A stretch of 64,000 bases of DNA, from NCBI RefSeq assembly GCF_018918345.1, contig NZ_JAHLQI010000001.1:590490-654489 (forward strand). The letters run 5' to 3'. Shown piece after piece: positions 15,382 through 23,180 of this stretch. The stretch comes from Butyricicoccus intestinisimiae. Its GTDB lineage: Bacteria; Bacillota; Clostridia; Oscillospirales; Butyricicoccaceae. The number at the start of each line of letters is the position of its first letter. The stretch's first letter is position 1. The translations under genes were made by a program, and so were the position numbers. A model generated the notes under the pieces. It saw nothing but the letters and a program-made list of their open reading frames with translations. It was not told the DNA's origin and made no database searches.

Positions 15382-16873
15382 ATCCGATCGCCCCCAGCTT
15401 CTTCCTGATCTCTCCCTCCAGCTCATGCGACTTTGCAAACATTTCCGCAAGTTCAGATGTTAACCGATCCATCTTTTCTTCAAATGGCTCATCGTCTTCT
15501 TCCTGCTCTTCAATACCTACATATCTGCCCGGAGTAAGGATAAAGTCTTGCTTTTCAATTTCCTGCAAATCAGCAACGGCACAGAAGCCTTTAACATCTT
15601 CAAGTGTTCCGTCTACAAAAGCTTCATAGGTATCTACAATCTTCTTGATATCACCATCTGTCAACTCTCGAAGCTTACGGCTCACCATCGTTCCCATCTT
15701 GCGGGCGTCAATAAATAAAGTCTTTCCCGGTTGTTTCTTCTGTTTATTGATAAACCAGAGCGAAACAGGAATCTGCGTTGTATAGAATAGCTGAGTAGGC
15801 ATTGCAACAATGCACTCAACTAAATCGGCATTGATAATGTTCTTACGAATATCACCCTCTCCACCTGACTGAGAAGAAAGTGAACCATTCGCTAATACCA
15901 TACCAATACGACCTGCTGGTGCAAGATGAAAAATCATGTGTTGAAGCCATGCAAAGTTGGCGTTTCCTGCTGGTGGTGTTCCATATTTCCATCTCTGATC
16001 TTCTTTTAGTTTATCCAATCCCCAATCAGAAAGGTTAAACGGAGGATTAGCCATAATATAATCTGCTCGCAATGTTGGATGGCGATCATCTAGAAACGTA
16101 TCTGCAGCATAGGCTCCAAGATCTGGTTCAATTCCACGAATAGCAAGGTTCATCTGTGCCATCTTCCATGTAGTAGGGTTTGAGTCCTGGCCGTAGATAG
16201 AAATGTTACTGATGTTACCGCTGTGGTTCTCAACAAATTTTGCAGACTGAACAAACATACCGCCTGAGCCACAGCAAGGATCATATACTCTTCCCTTGAA
16301 AGGTTTCAATACTTCTACCAAGGTGCGTACTACGCAAGATGGTGTGAAGAATTCGCCGCCACGTTTTCCTTCTTGTTCCGCAAACATAGAAAGACAATAC
16401 TCATAGGTACGACCCAAGATATCCTTTTCGCTACCGTGTTCGATCATCTGAATATTGGTAAATAAATCTACCACATCTCCCAATCTTCGTTTGTCCAATT
16501 CTGGACGTGCGAAATTCTTAGGGAGAATGTCTTTCAATCGTTTATTTTCTTTTTCAATTGCACGCATAGCCTCATCAATAACTGTACCAATCTCTGGCGT
16601 ATGTGCTTTTGCTGCAATCTCACTCCAACGTGCACCTGCTGGTACAAAGAAGATACCTTCAGAAGTATATTCATCAATATCTTCCTCGAATCCGTCGCCT
16701 TCTTCAACAAGTTCCTGATATTTATCGTCAAATCTATCTGAGATATATTTCAAGAAAATCAACCCCAGGACAACGTTCTTATATTCTGATGCATCCATAT
16801 TGCCACGAAGTACGCAGGCCGCATCCCATATTTGTTTTTCAAATCCAATATCGGCTGTATTTTTATCTGCCAT
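15365..16873 (-). CDS. hsdM: Type I restriction enzyme, methylase subunit M
   Basis: A 502-residue N6-adenine methyltransferase subunit. The N-terminal HsdM helical domain (FEKQIWDAACVLRGNM...YISDRF) precedes the SAM-binding motif YDPCCGSGGMF and the catalytic motif MANPPFN, and the C-terminal helices contact HsdS. Together with HsdS it methylates both strands of the bipartite site and protects self DNA. The ATG at 16873 is chosen because AGGAGG lies just upstream; the upstream in-frame start at 16900 lacks one. It follows the XRE regulator by 41 bp, and its last codons overlap the PIN gene. Confidence 0.95.
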   Translation of the reverse strand: MADKNTADIGFEKQIWDAACVLRGNMDASEYKNVVLGLIFLKYISDRFDDKYQELVEEGDGFEEDIDEYTSEGIFFVPAGARWSEIAAKAHTPEIGTVIDEAMRAIEKENKRLKDILPKNFARPELDKRRLGDVVDLFTNIQMIEHGSEKDILGRTYEYCLSMFAEQEGKRGGEFFTPSCVVRTLVEVLKPFKGRVYDPCCGSGGMFVQSAKFVENHSGNISNISIYGQDSNPTTWKMAQMNLAIRGIEPDLGAYAADTFLDDRHPTLRADYIMANPPFNLSDWGLDKLKEDQRWKYGTPPAGNANFAWLQHMIFHLAPAGRIGMVLANGSLSSQSGGEGDIRKNIINADLVECIVAMPTQLFYTTQIPVSLWFINKQKKQPGKTLFIDARKMGTMVSRKLRELTDGDIKKIVDTYEAFVDGTLEDVKGFCAVADLQEIEKQDFILTPGRYVGIEEQEEDDEPFEEKMDRLTSELAEMFAKSHELEGEIRKKLGAIGYELKQ

Positions 16874-16914
16874 TTTAGTTTTCCTCCTCTGATGATTCAT
16901 CTTCTACCGAAAAA

Positions 16915-17142
16915 TTAAGTTTCTTTTTCTTCCAGTTTTTCATCAGGTATTACCTGCATAATATCTGCAAAATCACAATCAAGTCCTTTACATATTCTCA
17001 GCAAAACATCTGTTGTAATATTGTCGCCTTTCGTGAGTTTTGCAACCGATGCCGAACTAATACTGCATCGTTCCATCAAATCTTTTTTCTTCAAATTTTT
17101 ATCTATCAAAAGTTTCCATAATCTGTTGTAACTGATACGCAT
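16915..17142 (-). CDS. Cro/CI-type (XRE) regulator
   Basis: A 75-residue HTH protein of the short YozG-like class (KKKDLMERCSISSASVAKLTKGD followed by LLRICKGLDCDFADIM). GGAGGTAG precedes the ATG. It sits between the ABC-3C-like ATPase and hsdM in one transcript. Regulators in this place usually delay restriction relative to methylation, or repress the whole operon. The palindrome at 20498-20515 is a possible operator, unproven. Confidence 0.9.
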   Translation of the reverse strand: MRISYNRLWKLLIDKNLKKKDLMERCSISSASVAKLTKGDNITTDVLLRICKGLDCDFADIMQVIPDEKLEEKET

Positions 17143-17182
17143 TTTCTACCTCCGTCGTTACAGCTATAAATCAAAAACAGTA

Positions 17183-19015
17183 TCAATATACATCATGAAG
17201 GAATCCATATCGTCCTTCATTAAGTTTCTTTGTAAATGTGATGACATTGGCTCCGAGAGCCTCAAAATCAATATTACTCGGAACGTGATCTGTATTTTCC
17301 ACAATAATCAACTGTCCCGTCAAATGATGAACAAAATACTTAAACAGACCATCCTTCATGCTATCGGGTAATTCAGTATCATTTTCATCAAATCCATGCA
17401 ATGGAGTATCTATAATCAAGAAATCTGCATTGTACTTTGCGTGATCATGAAAATAGTTTCTAAAGGCAAGAGCTACAACTGTATTCAAGTAAGAGTGATA
17501 TCCCTTACCGTGAGAAGCCTTTGTCTCACCATTTACTTCTATATCAAAACTGCTTAAATTAAATCGAGCACCAGTCAAATTCAAGTACTGACATTCTCTT
17601 AATATCGAATCCATATCCTCGCTTACAGTCGTCTGGAATTCAGTATCAAAATATTCTTTTGGATGATATTCGATTGCCTTCTCTTCTTCATTTTCTGCAA
17701 TGTCATATCTAGTCAAATCCTGTTCCCAGCCTTTTGCATATTGAACAATAAGATCGACCTCATTTGATAACTGAATATAACCTCTGTATGTCTCTATAGT
17801 CTTTTCTATTTCTGATGCCTGTGGCTTCAGTTCTTGTTGTATGAGCTTCTCAATGTCAGCTCTCTGTTCCTTGAGTTCTCTCAATTTTTCTTCGACAGCA
17901 GCTTTTTCCACCTGAACATCTTTTTCTGATGCTACCAACCCATCCATTTGAGAAACTATTCGAGACAATTCACCACGAGATGCCTCAATGTATGATTTCT
18001 TTGCACGAGGAGTAATCTTTCCATCGCAGAACGGACAAGTTGAAACCTTCGGTGCTGTGCTCATATTTTGCTCGCCATCAACAATGAAAGTCAAGCGTTG
18101 AATATCTGCTTTATATTGACTACGCAGATGTCCATATCTTGAAAGAAGCACTTCGCATTCTGTTACTTTTGCTTCTTGTTCCATAATATCCGCAAGCAGT
18201 TTCTGGCTGGTTTCGATTGCAGCAGAAATAGATGATTCGGTTTTCTGTAAAGATTCCACCATCTCACGTAGTTGTTCTTCTATATTAGCATCGTCCAGAT
18301 TTTCTATTTGAACTGCCAGTTCTTTCTGACGCTGATTTGCTTCTCGAATCTTCTGATTCACATAGTCGTGAACTGCTTCTTTACGAGCCTTCTTTATCTC
18401 TTTTTTGGTCTGAGCATCATGTTCACTAAAATCTCTACCAGTAAGCAAGAATAATAGTGAAGAAAGAAATAATGTTTTTTCGTAAGTCGCAACTGGCTCA
18501 AACAGTGGATCTGGTTTGTCAATTCTTTCTTCCTTAATGTAATACAGGCGAAGAAGGTTTTCCCAAGTCATACGTTTCTTCTCAAAGCGCATATTACCAG
18601 GCACTTCGGGTTCTCCATCGATGCCTAACAGCTTCATCATCACTAAATTAAGAACCGGCTTCGGCTTTTTTACATTCTTGCCTGGTTTTTTTATAACATA
18701 TATCCCGTTCTCAATTTCTTCAGAATCCGCAACCACCTCTACTTGTCCAGAGCCAACTTTACGTGAAAGGATCACGTCACCATATTGTTCTGTGCCAATA
18801 ATAACGGACGCTGAATCATACCCTGACGATTCTTTGAATGGATTTTTTAGTTTATCGTAATTTCCACCGAACACGAACTCCATACACTTCAGGACGCAGG
18901 ACTTTCCTGTATCCGAACGTCCCTGTATTATATTCAAACCGGAAGTAAAATCGACAATGGCATCTTCTTTCAAATCACTCCTGGCGATTATTCTTTTTAT
19001 ATAAAAACCAGCCAT
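17183..19015 (-). CDS. SMC-like AAA ATPase, ABC-3C-type system
   Basis: A 610-residue ABC/SMC-type ATPase (DUF3732-like). Walker A is at 32-39 (GRSDTGKS). Long coiled coils span ~205-315 and ~350-420 around a CPFC zinc-hook-like motif at Cys327/Cys330. The C-terminal nucleotide-binding half has FLIIDTPLHGFDEND (Walker B/D-loop, near residue 530) and HLTGQLIIVENTDH. Such ATPases are the sensor/effector engine of ABC-three-component (ABC-3C) conflict systems, where they act with a winged-helix middle component and an effector-linked third protein. The two upstream genes fit those roles, and all three overlap or abut. Start follows GAGGTAACG. Confidence 0.85.
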   Translation of the reverse strand: MAGFYIKRIIARSDLKEDAIVDFTSGLNIIQGRSDTGKSCVLKCMEFVFGGNYDKLKNPFKESSGYDSASVIIGTEQYGDVILSRKVGSGQVEVVADSEEIENGIYVIKKPGKNVKKPKPVLNLVMMKLLGIDGEPEVPGNMRFEKKRMTWENLLRLYYIKEERIDKPDPLFEPVATYEKTLFLSSLLFLLTGRDFSEHDAQTKKEIKKARKEAVHDYVNQKIREANQRQKELAVQIENLDDANIEEQLREMVESLQKTESSISAAIETSQKLLADIMEQEAKVTECEVLLSRYGHLRSQYKADIQRLTFIVDGEQNMSTAPKVSTCPFCDGKITPRAKKSYIEASRGELSRIVSQMDGLVASEKDVQVEKAAVEEKLRELKEQRADIEKLIQQELKPQASEIEKTIETYRGYIQLSNEVDLIVQYAKGWEQDLTRYDIAENEEEKAIEYHPKEYFDTEFQTTVSEDMDSILRECQYLNLTGARFNLSSFDIEVNGETKASHGKGYHSYLNTVVALAFRNYFHDHAKYNADFLIIDTPLHGFDENDTELPDSMKDGLFKYFVHHLTGQLIIVENTDHVPSNIDFEALGANVITFTKKLNEGRYGFLHDVY

Positions 19016-19019
19016 ATCG

Positions 19020-19466
19020 TTACCTCCTCAAAAATTCTGCCGATACATTACTTATCGTTTTCATAATTTTCTGCTCGCTTTGTCCTTTGAAATGCTCCAC
19101 CGTCTTCCGAGCCAACATCTTATAATTACTTGCATATTCCGATTCCATTTTTCCTGCCACAGTTTTTCCAACTGCTGAAATAGAATATTGAAATCCATTC
19201 TGTCTGCGTTTTACAGATACCAGACCATCTAGCACCAACGACTTCATCGTGCTTTGCATCATTCCTCTTCGTGCAGCAAATTCACTAAGACCAAACTCAT
19301 TCTCTCCATGCAGTGCCATATTGCTGATGCCAAAGTACTTACTGTAAATTGTAATGAAATCATAATCCGCTATTCTATCCAGCGTCATCTGTTCATCTTC
19401 CGAAACATATAAAAGCAATAGTATCCTAAGGCTTGATTCAAATGTGGTGTTAAATATTTTATTCAT
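19020..19466 (-). CDS. ABC-3C-type middle component, winged helix
   Basis: A 148-residue protein with a winged-helix layout (SSLRILLLLYV...LDRIADYDFITIYSKYFG, LSEFAARRGMMQSTMKSLVLDGLVSVKRRQNGFQYSISAVG) typical of ABC-3C middle components, thought to couple the ATPase to the effector. The ATG at 19466 overlaps the stop of the upstream gene by 8 bp (ATGAATAA), and the ATPase starts 4 bp after its stop, so the three genes form a coupled unit. Family assignment rests on context and resemblance. Confidence 0.75.
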   Translation of the reverse strand: MNKIFNTTFESSLRILLLLYVSEDEQMTLDRIADYDFITIYSKYFGISNMALHGENEFGLSEFAARRGMMQSTMKSLVLDGLVSVKRRQNGFQYSISAVGKTVAGKMESEYASNYKMLARKTVEHFKGQSEQKIMKTISNVSAEFLRR

Positions 19467-20469
19467 CAATATCCACCCACGAATTTATCGTTCCGTCATT
19501 CACCAGAATGTGGCAAATGCCTTTCTTGTGTACATTCTTCATAAGGCTTTTTATCCTATCAATCGAAGAAGCGTCTAATGTCGTATTGGTGATTTTATCA
19601 AGGACCGCTTGCAATCGCTGGTATCCATTATCGTAATCCTGAAGATATGTACTTTCTATACCGTCGTAAGCATCCTTTTTTAGAGCTTCAAATTTTTCTT
19701 CTCCACCATCAAATACATTCCTTACAGAATGATGCAGCCATTCTGCCTCATAATAAGATGTCCTTTGTGAAGTGAAGTCCCTACGGTATCTCCCCGGCAA
19801 CGTTCCAATAATATCTGGAGTGACGGCTTGGGCGAGCGCATCTGCGTACGCTGCACAAAGAGCATTAACATACGGCATTTCTTCCGGTTTAATATCTTTT
19901 TCAGGTGCAAGTACTGTCGGTAGCTCTAAAACCTCATCTCCAACATGTAGCTTTCCGTCTTTTACATAAACTGTGCTTACTTCAACCGTTACATATCTAT
20001 TTCCATAGGAATCAATATGAACCGGAAGCGTCGTATCAATGTAGCCTTTATTAGACGCCATAGCATCAATAAAGCGATAGAAAAGCTCTGCACACACTTC
20101 ATCGATATTATCAACTTCAAGGTTTCCTTGTATTCCAAATTTCTTTAGCTTGCCGATCAATTCTTCTCTGGCTTCATAGTCCACTGTTTGGAAAGCATCA
20201 ACAAACTTACTTTTGCTAAATCGGCTCTGAATAGTGCGTGCGTCATCCTGCTTTATTTTTCTATTCTGAGCACCAGAATATATCTTTGATAGAGTTGAAA
20301 CGTCTTTACTCGATAGTGGGTTAAAGTCATCATTTTCATCTAACTTTTCTTCATCATCCGTCATCGGGTCACGAATAACGAGATTCGTCAGATACAGCAC
20401 ATACTCCTGCTGTGTCACACTACAACCGATATATCGATGCATCAATTGTACGAAATCACTAAATCTCAT
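19459..20469 (-). CDS. ABC-3C-type C-terminal-domain protein
   Basis: A 336-residue protein, first gene of the leftward operon. The N-terminal helical part (SDFVQLMHRYIGCSVTQQEY...) is followed by an acidic linker (DDEEKLDENDDF), an alpha-helical region with SSKDVSTLSKIYSG, and a C-terminal domain ending THIS-like LVNDGTINSWVDID. The final segment resembles the conserved CTD that links effectors to the other two ABC-3C components. I cannot name a distinct effector domain. GGAGGTAAACG gives a strong start. It would be the most abundant product of the operon. The exact family is uncertain. Confidence 0.7.
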   Translation of the reverse strand: MRFSDFVQLMHRYIGCSVTQQEYVLYLTNLVIRDPMTDDEEKLDENDDFNPLSSKDVSTLSKIYSGAQNRKIKQDDARTIQSRFSKSKFVDAFQTVDYEAREELIGKLKKFGIQGNLEVDNIDEVCAELFYRFIDAMASNKGYIDTTLPVHIDSYGNRYVTVEVSTVYVKDGKLHVGDEVLELPTVLAPEKDIKPEEMPYVNALCAAYADALAQAVTPDIIGTLPGRYRRDFTSQRTSYYEAEWLHHSVRNVFDGGEEKFEALKKDAYDGIESTYLQDYDNGYQRLQAVLDKITNTTLDASSIDRIKSLMKNVHKKGICHILVNDGTINSWVDIDE

Positions 20470-20497
20470 CGTTTACCTCCAACTTCAGATTTTTCTT

Positions 20498-20545
20498 TGG
20501 ACAGTTCACTGTCCAACACTGTCCGCTGGCGTCCGGCCGGTGGAC
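20498..20545. promoter_or_regulatory. Palindrome and GC hairpin in 5' leader of defence operon
   Basis: TGGACAGT-TC-ACTGTCCA (20498-20515) is a perfect 8-bp dyad. Next to it, GTCCGCTGGC/GCCGGTGGAC (20521-20545) forms an 8-of-10 stem. Both lie in the 5' untranslated region between the predicted promoter and the first gene. Candidate operator or translational control structure; not followed by a T-run on the minus strand. Confidence 0.5.
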
Positions 20546-20616
20546 TTTTATTTTGTTAAGATGTGATTGTAATCGAAAGAGAGCTAGATACACTCCTACC
20601 GATTTTACACTTATTA

Positions 20617-20645
20617 ATTATAGCAGAAGCGTATAAGAAAAACAA
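20617..20645 (-). promoter_or_regulatory. Promoter of the leftward defence operon
   Basis: On the minus strand TTGTTT (20640-20645), 17 bp, then TATAAT (20617-20622) preceded by TGC (extended -10). It would start transcription near 20610, about 140 nt before the first gene, and no other comparable promoter was seen in the operon's leader. Confidence 0.7.
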
Positions 20646-20713
20646 TAACTTTGCGATGACAAAATTATGAACAGCGATGCGAAAAGGAATTTTTCTTGTT
20701 TGTTTGCTATAAC

Positions 20714-20910
20714 TACATCACTTCAGCAGTTTGCGCAGACAGCTTTCCAGTGCTGAGGTGACCACACAACAGAATATATCGCTCCCGGCAACTGGAAAGG
20801 CTGGTGGCACACATGAGATGGAGATTTCTCCTGACCGTGGTACCACTATACCCTTTTGCCGGTAGCAGCAAGGAACCTCCATCTCGGATTGACAAGATGG
20901 AGGTTTTTAT
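20714..20910 (+). ncRNA. Structured leader RNA upstream of phage sigma-like gene
   Basis: About 190 nt. AGCTTTCCAGT (20741-20751) pairs with ACTGGAAAGGCT (20791-20802, one bulged G). CCGGCA (20785-20790) can pair with TGCCGG (20857-20862). GGAGATTTCTCC and GTGGTACCAC are local palindromes. At the 3' end a terminator hairpin sits directly on the start codon. AGATGGAG occurs twice (20816-20823 and inside the terminator 3' arm), allowing two exclusive pairings with CTCCATCT. No known RNA family was recognised. Confidence 0.5.
20874..20908 (+). terminator. Attenuator-like hairpin overlapping the RBS
   Basis: AACCTCCATCT (20874-20884) and AGATGGAGGTT (20895-20905) form a perfect 11-bp stem followed by TTTT. 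The 3' arm contains the GGAGG that serves the ATG at 20911. Folding would therefore end transcription or hide the ribosome binding site. Confidence 0.75.
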
Positions 20911-21429
20911 ATGTCAAAAAACGCAAATCAGAGTAAACAATATCGTATCTACATCAAGAATTCAAAAAGCTGGGTGGATGTTAACAAGGAGTTCTACACG
21001 AACTACTATCGTGACATCAATTCCTATCGCAAGCGTCAGCAGGAGCATGGCCGTTGTGTCTGCCCTGCAAGCAAACGCTATTTATGCGACATGGACTGTA
21101 TGACCTGTCCGTATGTCAAGGCTGGCGACCAGCTTTCTCTCGATAATACCGTAAGCGACGGTGAAGGAAATGAAAAGAGCTGGCTTGATGACATGCCGGA
21201 TGAATCCGCAGCTATCGCTGAATTAATGGAGGATGCAGAACTTCTCCGTGCCCTCTATGCAAAGCTGAATGAGCTGGACCCGGAAGGCCGTCTTATCTGC
21301 CAGCTTATTATGGAAGGAAAATCTGAGCGTGACTGTGGCAAGGAAATGGGGCTCTCCCGTAATACCTTTGTATACCGCAGGGACAAGCTACTCCAGAAGC
21401 TTCGCTCAGATCTGAAAGATTACATCTAA
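20911..21429 (+). CDS. Phage sigma-70-like regulator
   Basis: A 172-residue protein whose last ~60 residues (LNELDPEGRLICQLIMEGKSERDCGKEMGLSRNTFVYRRDKLLQKLR) form a sigma region-4-like HTH. The N-terminal part carries a cysteine cluster, CVCPASKRYLCDMDCMTCPY (residues ~48-68), which could bind a metal. Such proteins are common at the start of the early operon in clostridial prophages and presumably drive phage transcription. It lies directly behind the structured leader and is followed by a terminator. Region 2, needed for a full sigma factor, is not recognisable, so it may be an accessory regulator. Confidence 0.75.
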   Translation: MSKNANQSKQYRIYIKNSKSWVDVNKEFYTNYYRDINSYRKRQQEHGRCVCPASKRYLCDMDCMTCPYVKAGDQLSLDNTVSDGEGNEKSWLDDMPDESAAIAELMEDAELLRALYAKLNELDPEGRLICQLIMEGKSERDCGKEMGLSRNTFVYRRDKLLQKLRSDLKDYI

Positions 21430-21439
21430 TTTGAACGGT

Positions 21440-21470
21440 CGTCCTCTGATATTTCAGGGGACGATTTTTC
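21440..21470 (+). terminator. Terminator after sigma-like gene
   Basis: CGTCCTCTGA (21440-21449) pairs with TCAGGGGACG (21454-21463) around a 4-nt loop and is followed by ATTTTTC. Confidence 0.85.
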
Positions 21471-21490
21471 TTTTCAAAAAACTTTTTATA

Positions 21491-21531
21491 ATTTTTCGGC
21501 CAAACGGCCATCTCACCTCCATTGAGTAGTG
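21491..21531. repeat. Prophage intergenic element, copy 1
   Basis: TTTTTCGGCCAAACGGCC followed by ATCTCACCTCCATTGAGTAGTG. It is nearly identical to stretches at 26196-26238 and 53156-53196. It follows a terminator or stop codon and precedes a gene start each time. Candidate regulatory or promoter-associated element of the phage. Confidence 0.75.
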
Positions 21532-21573
21532 TAAGGCGAAACAAAGCGACCTACAGAAAGCGAGGTGAACACA

Positions 21574-21783
21574 GTGAAACAGACCTTTCACAACAGAAGC
21601 GGCACTGACGCAGAAGTAATTGCTACTCTCACAGCAATCAGTCAGGTATCCGCAAGAATGGCGAAGAATCTTAGACTCATCGCCGCACAGAGGCAATCCG
21701 AGGAAGGAGGAACAACAAATGGCAAAAATGAACGATATGGCTATGGCCATCGAAGAACTGAGAAATGCTGCCGCTGCTATTAA
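21574..21783 (+). CDS. Small phage protein, unknown function
   Basis: A 69-residue protein starting at GTG, five bases after GAGGTGA. The first 48 residues (KQTFHNRSGTDAEVIATLTAISQVSARMAKNL...) are well formed and helical. The last ~20 overlap the next gene in another frame and look like a by-product of that overlap. No domain recognised. It is probably the first gene of the early replication operon. Confidence 0.6.
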   Translation: MKQTFHNRSGTDAEVIATLTAISQVSARMAKNLRLIAAQRQSEEGGTTNGKNERYGYGHRRTEKCCRCY

Positions 21784-22039
21784 CGATGCAGCAAACTGGC
21801 TTGCACAGCAGTTTACATCCGATGTTCAGCAGCAAATAGAAAATATTGCTGCTAATACAGAGGAGAAAGCAAAACCTGCACTGACCCTTGAAGAGGTTCG
21901 AGCTGTTCTGGCTGACAAATCTCGTGCTGGACATACGGCTGAGATCCGAGAGCTTCTTAAAAAGTATGGTGCAAGCAAGCTGTCACTCGTAGACCCAAAA
22001 CATTATGAAGCCCTGCTCAGGGAAGCGGAGGTGCTCTAA
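21721..22039 (+). CDS. Early phage protein ('rrp5'-type annotation in relatives)
   Basis: A 105-residue protein beginning MAKMNDMAMAIEELRNAA after GGAGGAACAAC. The helical N-terminus is followed by PALTLEEVRAVLADKSRAGH and LLKKYGASKLSLVDPKHYEAL, a pattern seen in many Firmicutes prophages and often labelled rRNA biogenesis protein Rrp5 without evidence. It stands just upstream of the DUF2800 and DUF2815 genes, so a role in phage replication or recombination is likely. It overlaps the previous ORF by 63 bp. Confidence 0.75.
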
Positions 22040-22040
22040 T

Positions 22041-23180
22041 ATGCCACCAAAAGGACATGCACTCCTCTCCGCATCCTCTTCTGACCGATGGCTTCACTGT
22101 CCACCGTCGGCAAGGCTCTGTGAAACCTATGAGGATAAAGGTAGTGATTATGCTGCAGAAGGTACCGACGCACACGCTCTTTGTGAATACAAGCTCCGTA
22201 AAGCTCTCGGCATGAAAGCTACTGATCCAACCAAAAGTCTCGACTGGTACAACGCCGAAATGGAAGATTGTGCCACCGGATACGCCAGCTTTATTATGGA
22301 GCTTTTGGAAGACGCCAAGCAAACCTGCTCCGATCCAGTTGTCATGATTGAACAGCGAGTGGACTTCTCCCGTTGGGTGGAACAAGGCTTCGGAACCGCA
22401 GACTGTATTATTATTGCAGATGGAACACTTAGAATATGCGACTACAAAAATGGAGTCGGTTGTCTTGTTTCTGCTAATAAGAATCCCCAACTTTCCTGCT
22501 ACGCTCTTGGCGCTCTGGAACTTTTCGATGATATTTATGACATCGATACGGTCAGCATGACCATCTACCAGCCTAGACGTCAGAACGTTTCTACCTATGA
22601 AGTCAGTAAGGATAACCTGTATCAGTGGGCCGATGAAGTTCTGAAACCTACCGCTGACCTCGCCTTCGCCGGTGATGGAAATTTTCTGTGCGGTGAATGG
22701 TGCGGATTCTGTAAGGCAAAGCATGAATGCCGGGCCAGAGCTGAAGCCAATCTTCTACTCGCACAGCACGATTTCAAACTACCACCTCTGCTGGAAGATT
22801 CGGAAATCGAAGTTATCCTTTCCCGTGTCGATGAACTGGTCTCTTGGGTCAACGACATCAAGGAGTATGCACTTCAGCAGGCAATCAGCGGTAAAGAATG
22901 GACAGGCTGGAAACTGGTCGAGGATCGCTCCAACCGCAGATATACCAACGAAGACGCTGTATCGAAGGCCGTCAAAGCTGCTGGCTTTGACCCTTATGAA
23001 AAGAAGCTACTTGGTATCACTGCTATGCAGAAGCTGCTCGGCAAATCTCGTTTTGAAGATCTCCTTGCAGACTATATTGAAAAGCCACAAGGCAAACCTA
23101 CTCTTGTGCCGGAAAGCGATAAACGTCCGGCAATGAACACAGCAAAAAATGATTTTATGGAGGAATATGACAATGAGTAA
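22041..23180 (+). CDS. DUF2800 protein, Cas4/RecB-like nuclease fold
   Basis: A 379-residue DUF2800 protein. Visible features are an N-terminal LSASSSDRWLHCPPSARL, PD-(D/E)XK-like residues in FGTADCIIIADGTLRICDYKNG, and a C-terminal cysteine set (CGEWCGFCKAKHECRA) like the iron-sulfur cluster of Cas4/AddB exonucleases. It probably processes DNA ends during phage replication or recombination with the DUF2815 protein encoded just downstream (8-bp overlap). Start at 22041, two bases after the previous stop. Confidence 0.9.
   Translation: MPPKGHALLSASSSDRWLHCPPSARLCETYEDKGSDYAAEGTDAHALCEYKLRKALGMKATDPTKSLDWYNAEMEDCATGYASFIMELLEDAKQTCSDPVVMIEQRVDFSRWVEQGFGTADCIIIADGTLRICDYKNGVGCLVSANKNPQLSCYALGALELFDDIYDIDTVSMTIYQPRRQNVSTYEVSKDNLYQWADEVLKPTADLAFAGDGNFLCGEWCGFCKAKHECRARAEANLLLAQHDFKLPPLLEDSEIEVILSRVDELVSWVNDIKEYALQQAISGKEWTGWKLVEDRSNRRYTNEDAVSKAVKAAGFDPYEKKLLGITAMQKLLGKSRFEDLLADYIEKPQGKPTLVPESDKRPAMNTAKNDFMEEYDNE

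Larger units (their letters stand above)
20470..20910. other. Divergent control region between island and prophage
   Basis: 441 bp without a gene. From left to right it holds the leader and palindromes of the defence operon, its promoter, an AT-rich gap, an extended -10 (TGCTATAAC, 20705-20713) for the phage side and the structured phage leader. No lysogeny-type repressor gene lies here. Confidence 0.7.

Noticed and set aside
21481..21544. Small minus-strand proteins starting ME..W.FGRK at the three intergenic elements
   Set aside because: Only ~11 codons are shared; the frames diverge at once and run against phage genes, so a DNA/RNA element is more likely than three genes.
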